Assembly: GCA_030037515.1 (NCBI GenBank)
Contig: JASHRE010000061.1
Span: 1 to 5,362, forward strand
Length of the DNA stretch: 5,362 nt
From: Candidatus Sulfotelmatobacter sp.
GTDB taxonomy: Bacteria > Acidobacteriota > Terriglobia > Terriglobales > Acidobacteriaceae
Direction: 5' to 3'
Position numbers and translations under genes: made by a program. The notes under the pieces were generated by a model. The model did no database searches. It was not told where the DNA came from and worked only from the letters and a program-made list of their open reading frames with translations. Below, one piece after another: positions 1 through 4,492 of the stretch (the stretch's first letter is position 1; each line of letters starts with the position of its first letter).

Positions 1-85
1 GCGGAAGTGGTGGAATTGGCAGACACACCATCTTGAGGGGGTGGCGCCGAAAGGCATGCGGGTTCAAGTCCCGCCTTCCGCACCA
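1..85 (+). tRNA. tRNA-Leu (anticodon GAG), CCA encoded
   Basis: A complete class II tRNA that decodes CUC/CUU leucine codons. The acceptor stem pairs GCGGAAG (1-7) with CTTCCGC (75-81), with discriminator A82 and an encoded CCA at 83-85. The anticodon stem is CCATC (28-32) with GGTGG (40-44), including one T-G pair; the 7-nt loop TTGAGGG (33-39) gives anticodon GAG at 35-37. The long variable arm GCC-GAAA-GGC (46-55) identifies a leucine/serine-type tRNA. The T arm is GCGGG/CCCGC around TTCAAGT (58-74). The D-loop carries the usual GG. Its 3' end lies 30 nt before the secG start codon, so it may be cut from a transcript shared with secG. The promoter must lie outside the window. Confidence 0.97.
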
Positions 86-115
86 TAAATCTCGCGCTGG
101 TAACGACAAAAACTT

Positions 116-433
116 ATGATTTACGTCATCACCACGATTCACGTGCTTGTCTGTTTCTTCATCATCATCATCGTGCTGCTGCAAAGCGGCACCAGCGGAG
201 ATCTTTCCGCAGCCTTCGGCGGACAAGGAAGCCAGACCGCATTCGGCCCGCGGGGCGCAGCCAGCGCTCTTTCTAAAGCGACCACTTGGTCGGCCGTCCT
301 GTTCATGCTTACGTCGATTACACTGTCGGTGTATCAGAGCAATCGTGGGGGCCCGAAGTCAGTGCTGCAGGGCGTCAAATCACAGCCCGCGAAAACACAA
401 CCGCCGACCGCGCCGTCAACCCCGCAGAAGTAA
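116..433 (+). CDS. secG: Preprotein translocase subunit SecG
   Basis: SecG is the small non-essential subunit of the SecYEG channel in the inner membrane; it assists SecA-driven protein export. The 105-residue product has the family layout: a first membrane helix at about residues 3-22 ending in the VLLQ motif typical of SecG, a glycine-rich cytoplasmic loop (FGGQGSQTAFG, residues 34-44), a second helix at about 57-73 (TTWSAVLFMLTSITLSVYQ), and a Pro/Thr/Lys-rich tail from about 78 that is probably disordered. The length is normal for SecG with an extended tail. ATG at 116 is the only start that keeps the whole first helix, but no good Shine-Dalgarno precedes it; the 30-nt leader after the tRNA is A-rich. 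The (ATC) run near 160 simply encodes consecutive isoleucines of helix 1. The YtxH gene follows after a 135-nt gap. Confidence 0.95.
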   Translation: MIYVITTIHVLVCFFIIIIVLLQSGTSGDLSAAFGGQGSQTAFGPRGAASALSKATTWSAVLFMLTSITLSVYQSNRGGPKSVLQGVKSQPAKTQPPTAPSTPQK

Positions 434-541
434 CGGCAACTCCAGAAAGCGCCCGCCCTCACGACCACATCTTGTTGCGGTCGCGTTTATCACGACATCC
501 CGGCACCGGCGCATTGTAATTCCCGCATCGACGGTGCTACG

Positions 542-565
542 CTTGGAGGCTGTAGACTTGGAGGC
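542..565 (+). promoter_or_regulatory. Duplicated Shine-Dalgarno motif before the YtxH gene
   Basis: The 9-mer CTTGGAGGC occurs twice, at 542-550 and 557-565, separated by 6 nt. The second copy places GGAGG (560-564) 4 nt before ATG 569 and fixes that start. The first copy lies 15 nt further upstream and has no start codon at a suitable distance. It could act as a ribosome standby site or be a simple tandem duplication. Confidence 0.6.
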
Positions 566-568
566 ATT

Positions 569-877
569 ATGTCGGATCGTGATGGAAATAGCTTCGTCTG
601 GTTCCTGGCGGGCATGGGACTAGGAGCGCTGGTCGGCGTTCTCTATGCTCCGCGTTCGGGCAGCGAGACGCGCGACGCGATTCGCGCACGCGCCGAAGAA
701 GGACGCGACTATATGCGCACTCGAGCTCGTGAGGCGCGCGATCAGGCTTCCCAATGGGCCGATCGCGGCCGCGACGTTCTCAATCAGCAGAAGGAACAAT
801 TCCGCGCTGCTTACGAAGCGGGACGCCAAGCCTATCACGAGGCCACCACGGAAGCAGGTGGAGCGAAGAATCCGTAA
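569..877 (+). CDS. YtxH domain-containing small membrane protein
   Basis: A 102-residue protein of the YtxH family (named after a Bacillus general-stress protein); its molecular role is not known. Residues about 8-26 form one glycine-rich membrane segment (FVWFLAGMGLGALVGVLYAP) followed directly by the family hallmark APRSGSETR. The remainder (about 34-95) is a highly charged, Arg/Glu/Ala-rich helical or coiled-coil region predicted to lie in the cytoplasm. The start at ATG 569 is supported by GGAGG 4 nt upstream. It is followed 68 nt later by another single-anchor, coiled-coil-rich membrane protein in the same direction, a pairing that suggests a shared envelope or stress-related role. That functional link is inference; the family call rests on the hydrophobic segment plus the APRSG motif. 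Confidence 0.85.
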   Translation: MSDRDGNSFVWFLAGMGLGALVGVLYAPRSGSETRDAIRARAEEGRDYMRTRAREARDQASQWADRGRDVLNQQKEQFRAAYEAGRQAYHEATTEAGGAKNP

Positions 878-945
878 GCCATCGCACTCCATGCTTCTTT
901 GAGCCCCGACGCGATGGCGCTCAATAGAACCTAGTGAGTTACGTT

Positions 946-1461
946 ATGGAAAACCTTACGATCTTCATCGCCCTGACGGCATTTGCCATTCTCCTGCAGG
1001 CGGGCATTCTCCTGGCCATGTACGTGGCCATGCGCAAGAGCAGCCGGCGCATGGAAGCTCTGGCCACGGAGGTCCGCAACAAAGTTCTTCCCACCATCGA
1101 ACAAGCTCAATCTCTCGTGAGCGAGATGCGTCCCCGGATCGAGATTGTGGCGGACAACGTCGAGCAGACGACCACCCAGCTCCGCAGCCAGCTGGAACGC
1201 ATCGACGCCGCGGTGGCCGATGCCGTCGATCGCGGGCGCCTGCAGATTATCCGCGCCGATGAACTGCTCAGCCGCACTCTCGACCGAGTGGAGCACACTT
1301 CGGAGATGGTGCAGAAAACGGTGGTTTCCCCGGTACGTCACATTTCCGGGATCATGCAGGGCATCACCGTCGGACTGGAGTTCCTGCTAAACCGCCGCAC
1401 TCGCGACAATGGCTCGCCGCGCGAGCGGCGTCCCGTCCCGCAGGACGAAATGTTCATCTAG
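946..1461 (+). CDS. DUF948-like single-pass membrane protein
   Basis: A 171-residue protein of unknown function. Residues about 5-28 are one hydrophobic anchor (FIALTAFAILLQAGILLAMYVAM). Residues 30-125 are an amphipathic, coiled-coil-like helix with regularly spaced Val/Leu/Ile and many Glu/Arg residues, resembling the DUF948 / methyl-accepting-like stalk. A conserved-looking C-terminal stretch around VSPVRHISGIMQGI (127-140) leads into a basic, Pro-rich tail ending DEMFI. I chose ATG 946; an in-frame GTG at 934 would add four residues, and neither has a strong Shine-Dalgarno. It lies 68 nt after the YtxH gene and probably shares its transcript. It is the last gene of the + strand block; the downstream region is convergent with the minus-strand GH20 remnant. 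The DUF948 assignment is from overall architecture and is less certain than the membrane anchor. Confidence 0.8.
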   Translation: MENLTIFIALTAFAILLQAGILLAMYVAMRKSSRRMEALATEVRNKVLPTIEQAQSLVSEMRPRIEIVADNVEQTTTQLRSQLERIDAAVADAVDRGRLQIIRADELLSRTLDRVEHTSEMVQKTVVSPVRHISGIMQGITVGLEFLLNRRTRDNGSPRERRPVPQDEMFI

Positions 1462-1527
1462 CCAGCCGACCAGTACTGCCTGAGCGATGGCGGTCTGTCT
1501 TCGTTGCTAACGCCGATTGGGTCCGGC

Positions 1528-1650
1528 AGGCAGGGCGAACGATCTCTTCAGGTCGAGGGCATTCCAAAGAGCTTCCTGTTTGATCGCGAAGGAAAATTGG
1601 TCGCCCGGTCGACCGACATGCGCACCCGGAATCAATTCCAATCGATGCCG
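1528..1650 (+). pseudogene. Remnant of a thioredoxin/TlpA-fold protein (C-terminal fragment)
   Basis: In the frame beginning at 1528, the translation contains VEGIPKSFLFDREGKLVAR (about 1552-1608) followed by an MRTRNQF stretch. This is the C-terminal half of a TlpA/ResA-like thioredoxin fold: the cis-proline loop (GIP), the central strand SFLFD, the turn DREGK and the next strand. The active-site CxxC half is missing. No start codon with a ribosome binding site is present, and past about 1650 the frame runs into unrelated sequence and the palindromic element. The frame stays open back to the stop codon of the preceding gene, but 1462-1527 shows nothing else I recognise. I read it as decayed gene debris; a rearrangement that brought in only this fragment is equally possible. 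Confidence 0.6.
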
Positions 1651-1685
1651 GCCCGGACGGCTTGTAGTAGCCTTGCTTCACACTG

Positions 1686-1786
1686 TCATCCTCGGCCGCC
1701 GTCTTTGCGGCGAAGGATCTATGCAACATGCAACTTTCCGCAAATGACAGATGCTTCGGCCACAGCAAACTCGGGCCTCAGGATGA
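1686..1786. repeat. Long imperfect inverted repeat (REP-like intergenic palindrome)
   Basis: The outer arms are TCATCCT (1686-1692) and AGGATGA (1780-1786), followed inward by GGCC (1694-1697) and GGCC (1774-1777). The inner arms are GGCGAAGGATCT (1709-1720) and AGATGCTTCGGCC (1749-1761), which match except for one bulge and one mismatch. A small hairpin, CGCCG-tctttg-CGGCG (1697-1712), sits in the left arm. The element lies between two convergent genes, a usual place for dispersed palindromes that can also stop transcription from both sides. The phrase CATCCT...GAAGGATCT resembles short intergenic repeats I associate with acidobacterial genomes; that is recollection and was not searched here. 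Confidence 0.65.
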
Positions 1787-1816
1787 AAAGCAATATCTAG
1801 AGACGGTTTCTTCCAA

Positions 1817-1900
1817 GATCCCCCGCTAGCTCCGCGGCCCGCGAAGCTGGGGAAACGCCGGAGGCGTATCGCGGGTCAGGCCATCCTGCGTTGCGGGATC
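1817..1900. repeat. Nested palindromic element at the truncation point of the GH20 gene
   Basis: The 84-bp segment begins with GATCCC (1817-1822) and ends with its complement GGGATC (1895-1900). Inside are a perfect pair CCCGCG (1838-1843) / CGCGGG (1870-1875) and, within that, a perfect hairpin ACGCC-GGA-GGCGT (1855-1867). Two 6-bp palindromes, GCTAGC (1825-1830) and CCGCGG (1832-1837), lie in the left arm. The nesting could fold into a branched hairpin or cruciform. On the minus strand it encodes the last 24 residues and the stop of the GH20 remnant, in register with the upstream frame. It looks like a small mobile or dispersed palindrome, but only one copy is visible here. Confidence 0.5.
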
Positions 1901-2455
1901 GTCAAGGTTTGGCCAATCGCGAATTTCCACCGCAGGGCAGACGATCCTATTGCCTTCCGTGCGCAATAACTGCCGCAGCATCTGAACGCCCGAAAACAGC
2001 CCTTGCCCGCTGCTCGCGGCCACAATGAGGTGCGACTTATCTGAAAACAACAGATAACCCTCTTCTCCCACCAGCCCATCCGCACTTAGGCCCTTGCGAG
2101 CCAGGAAGCGCCGCACGCGGCGATCCTGCAGCCGAACCAGCATGATTTTTCCGACCTCCGCCCTTGTGCTGGCTTTGGCGCCCACGATGTTGAGCCGGAG
2201 CCCGGACTCATCGGCTACCTCTTCGGCCAGCGTCTCTGCGGCAATGCGATCTTCCGATTGATGGCCACGCTGCACAATAATGCGCGTCTTGGCTTTCAGC
2301 CGGAATCCTCCCTGGCCCAGTTGTAATTGTTTCGGTTGAGGGATGAGGCCGAGGCCGTCGCCGTCACTTGACATGGATTTGGCAAGAGCGCCCAGAGGCA
2401 GCAGGCTCATACAGAGCAACAGGCAGAAAGACACGGAAGCGAAACGCTTATTCAT
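1826..2455 (-). pseudogene. Truncated secreted GH20 (beta-N-acetylhexosaminidase-type) protein, N-terminal domain only
   Basis: The 209-residue ORF starts at ATG 2455 with TGGAG (2465-2461) 5 nt upstream. Residues 1-25 are a signal peptide with probable cleavage after ALA. Residues about 36-180 match the non-catalytic N-terminal domain that precedes the GH20 barrel: IPQPK at 38-42, EEGYLLF at 131-137, GLFSGVQMLRQLL at 152-164, and IRDWP at 178-182. In intact enzymes, which remove terminal N-acetylhexosamine from glycans, IRDWP leads into the catalytic barrel with its Asp-Glu pair. Here the sequence changes at residue 186 into a Pro/Arg-rich tail encoded by the palindromic element, and stops. 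No catalytic-domain sequence appears in the minus frames down to about 1460. The product therefore cannot be a normal hexosaminidase. The open, undegraded frame suggests recent truncation or a retained secreted domain. Confidence 0.75.
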
Positions 2456-2480
2456 TCAGACTCCACAAGTTTTTCCCGAC

Positions 2481-2486
2481 ATTGTA
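2481..2486 (-). promoter_or_regulatory. Candidate -10 box for the GH20 remnant
   Basis: Read on the minus strand the sequence is TACAAT, five of six bases of the sigma70 -10 consensus. It lies 25 nt upstream of the ATG at 2455, leaving room for a short leader that carries the TGGAG ribosome binding site. No good -35 hexamer sits 16-18 nt further upstream. A 7-mer, TCGCGCT (plus strand), is repeated at 2492-2498 and 2502-2508 just beyond the box. Confidence 0.35.
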
Positions 2487-2595
2487 CGCTTTCGCGCTCG
2501 CTCGCGCTATGCGATCCCTCAAATTGTGACCGATTCTTGACCATTTCGTTGCAAACTGCCGTGTTCCCTCCTGTCCTCCATGGTTATCATTCGCA

Positions 2596-3705
2596 TCATC
2601 TCGCAAACGCTTCCTTGTTCACCACGTACGGCATCTTGGTGACGTCACCGCCGCAATGGCCTTCGAGGACGTCCCTCAATCCTTGCACGCAGCGGCCAGC
2701 CATCCCTCGATCCGGATCGGGGGAGAGTCGAGTAATACGGGCGGCGCTGGCAAAGTGCGGCATCAAACGACAGCGATCCGCGATCACCGGATCGCGCAGC
2801 GGAGAATCCGGCGGCAGCGGTTCCTTCTCGTAGACGTCGAGGGCGGCGCCGGCAATCCAGTTCTCGCGCAAGGCGCGCGCCAAAGCAGCCTCATCGATGA
2901 CGGGGCCGCGCGACGTATTGATCAAGTACGCAGTCGACTTCATGTCGCCGAGAGTGTGCTCGTTGAACAAGTGATATGTCGGAGTATCACTCTCGCCTTT
3001 TCGCAGCAGGGGCACGTGCACGCTGACGAAATCGGCCTGCCGCACCGCGTCTTCAAAGCTCACATATTTGATCCACGGTCGTTCTTTCACCAGCCCGCGC
3101 GCGTGGCGCAGGTCAAGCATCTCCTGAATGGACTTCACAAATTCGTGATTCTGATATGCCGGGTCGTAACACAGAATGTTCATGTCGAAGCCCACACACT
3201 TCTTGATGAACGCCAGCCCGATTCGGCCCGTGCCGATCACCGCAACGGTCTTACCGGTAACTTCGTCGCCCAGAAACGGCAAGTACGGATGCCAATATCC
3301 CCAGTTGTTTTCCCGCGTGAGGTGCTCGGCTGTCCACATTCGGCGCGCCAGTTCGCCCATCATGAAAAATGCAAACTCGGCGGTCGCTTCGGTGAGAACA
3401 TCGGCAGTGTTGGTGAAGGGAATCTTGTATCGATTGGCATCCCCGCGATTGATGTTGTCGAATCCGACCGCGTATTGGGCCACCACTTTTAGATGGCCCT
3501 TTCCTGCCTCGAAAATTTCGGCGTCGATCTGATCGCGAAGAGTCGTAATCAGACCATCGATGCCCGATCGCACTTTTTCGATGATGAAGCTTTTGGGCGG
3601 CGCTTCCGGATGGGGATAAACTTCGACCTCGTATCCGCGCTCGCGCAACAGGTTGATGGCTTCTCCGATGTCGCAGGTAGCAAAGACGCGAAAGTGCTTT
3701 TCCAT
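2596..3705 (-). CDS. D-isomer-specific 2-hydroxyacid dehydrogenase (NAD-dependent)
   Basis: A cytoplasmic oxidoreductase that interconverts a 2-keto acid and a D-2-hydroxyacid; the substrate (lactate, glycerate or other) cannot be read from sequence. The 369 residues show the split catalytic domain, then the Rossmann domain with GTGRIG at 158-163 and Asp181 at the end of the second strand, which favours NAD over NADP. The catalytic set is present: Arg266 in NTSRGP, Glu295 in DVYEKEP and His317 in PHFASA. Residues about 184-213 form a loop some 20 residues longer than in typical relatives. The ORF is open up to ATG 3756, but the protein-family start is MEKHFRVF at 3705. A -10-like box at 3764-3759 would place transcription start inside the longer version, which also favours 3705. 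No close Shine-Dalgarno is seen; AAGGAA lies about 18 nt upstream. The C-terminus ends in a PYVVNKEAF tail. Confidence 0.9.
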   Translation of the reverse strand: MEKHFRVFATCDIGEAINLLRERGYEVEVYPHPEAPPKSFIIEKVRSGIDGLITTLRDQIDAEIFEAGKGHLKVVAQYAVGFDNINRGDANRYKIPFTNTADVLTEATAEFAFFMMGELARRMWTAEHLTRENNWGYWHPYLPFLGDEVTGKTVAVIGTGRIGLAFIKKCVGFDMNILCYDPAYQNHEFVKSIQEMLDLRHARGLVKERPWIKYVSFEDAVRQADFVSVHVPLLRKGESDTPTYHLFNEHTLGDMKSTAYLINTSRGPVIDEAALARALRENWIAGAALDVYEKEPLPPDSPLRDPVIADRCRLMPHFASAARITRLSPDPDRGMAGRCVQGLRDVLEGHCGGDVTKMPYVVNKEAFAR

Positions 3706-3758
3706 GATTTTTGTTAGTGGATGTTCCTTCTGATTCTCGAATGCAGGGAACGGCATCC

Positions 3759-3764
3759 ATCATA
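3759..3764 (-). promoter_or_regulatory. Candidate -10 box for the D-2-hydroxyacid dehydrogenase gene
   Basis: On the minus strand this reads TATGAT (five of six to TATAAT). Transcription would begin near 3752, giving a leader of about 47 nt before ATG 3705. The -35 region is weak. The 185-nt gap separating this gene from the upstream PagL-like gene fits an independent promoter. I found no clear terminator for the upstream gene in 3765-3890; a hairpin CGCTGC (3846-3851) / GCAGCG (3861-3866) is present but lacks a T-run. Confidence 0.4.
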
Positions 3765-3890
3765 CGCGAGCGGCTAATTCACTGAGGTCGGCGCGTGTAG
3801 ATTCCGCTGAGACCCCCGCTCCGTCTAAAGATGGCTCGCGCCCTTCGCTGCACTCACGGCGCAGCGCGGACGAATGCCTTCGCCCTGCAG

Positions 3891-4478
3891 TCACTTCCTT
3901 CGCCAGAATCTTCCGAAACCCAGTCTCACCTGCACCGTGTTGATCCCCGGATTTGGCGTGGCCAAGCCCGCATTCGAGATATGCATGTAGCGAAGTTCCA
4001 GCGCAAGGTTATGCCGCGGGCCAAGAATGTGCGCACCGAGCGCAGCCTGGTCCATGAAGTTCACGGTGTTTGTTCCCGCTGGAACGTTATGGTTCGTGAA
4101 CAAGGCACCGCCGGTCAGTTCGAGATAAGGCGAAATATGGCCTCGACGCTCGAAATTCCACTTCAGTCCCAGCGGATCGAACCCCACGCCATAAGCCGTG
4201 TTCGCCGGCTGAAACACGAGAAAAACCGGAACGGCGTCGACAGCATATTCGAACCGCCCGCGCAGGAATCCAGGAAGATGCGGCCCGGTAACAATCCAGC
4301 CATAGCGCAGTCCGGCATTGAACGCGCTGGTGTTTCTTGTTCCCCCAGGAACCGAATGTCCTCCGCCGACCCAGACCTGGACCTCGTTTCCGCCGCGTTC
4401 GGGCGCTGCCTGCGCAAATCCATAGCCTGCGCCAAGAAGCAGTAGAGTTGTGAGCAGAATCAATCGGTATCTGCACAT
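3891..4478 (-). CDS. PagL-like outer-membrane protein (acyloxyacyl hydrolase / lipid A 3-O-deacylase family)
   Basis: PagL proteins are eight-stranded outer-membrane beta-barrels that remove the 3-O acyl chain from lipid A. The 195-residue product has a signal peptide (residues 1-24, hydrophobic TTLLLLGAGYGFAQA) and alternating-polarity strands throughout. The hallmark near the C-terminus is RYMHISNAGLATPNPGIN (163-180), which lines up without gaps to the Pseudomonas aeruginosa PagL active-site segment. The His and Ser of the triad are present (His166, Ser168), but the position of the catalytic Glu (Glu140 in P. aeruginosa) is Asn180, codon AAC at 3941-3939. The chain ends GFGRFWRRK, with an aromatic near the end as is usual in barrels. 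It starts 14 nt after the yvcK stop, so the two are probably co-transcribed; no strong ribosome binding site is visible. The fold and family are well supported; deacylase activity is uncertain. Confidence 0.82.
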   Translation of the reverse strand: MCRYRLILLTTLLLLGAGYGFAQAAPERGGNEVQVWVGGGHSVPGGTRNTSAFNAGLRYGWIVTGPHLPGFLRGRFEYAVDAVPVFLVFQPANTAYGVGFDPLGLKWNFERRGHISPYLELTGGALFTNHNVPAGTNTVNFMDQAALGAHILGPRHNLALELRYMHISNAGLATPNPGINTVQVRLGFGRFWRRK

Positions 4479-4492
4479 GTTGAGATCAGGAA

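Noticed and set aside
160..174. ATC trinucleotide run in secG
   Set aside because: It encodes the isoleucines of the first membrane helix; short and in frame, so no separate repeat function is needed.
434..568. Search for a promoter or terminator between secG and the YtxH gene
   Set aside because: No hairpin with a T-run and no well-spaced -35/-10 pair was found; only the duplicated Shine-Dalgarno is distinct.
147..623. A 158-codon + strand frame overlapping secG
   Set aside because: Ser/Arg/Pro-rich translation of the second frame of secG and the gap after it; no start signals and it runs into the YtxH gene.
931..1341. A 136-codon minus-strand frame
   Set aside because: Antisense to the DUF948-like gene; His-rich composition without any known motif.
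2656..3492. A 278-codon open frame on the + strand
   Set aside because: It is fully antisense to the D-2-hydroxyacid dehydrogenase, whose motifs are unmistakable; the product is unlike any family and Arg/His/Ala-rich as expected from a GC-rich shadow frame.
3846..3866. Hairpin CGCTGC/GCAGCG as terminator of the PagL-like gene
   Set aside because: No T-run follows on the minus strand and the loop is 9 nt; too weak to call.
3831..4445. A 204-codon open frame on the + strand
   Set aside because: Antisense to the PagL-like gene, with no ribosome binding site and no recognisable domain.
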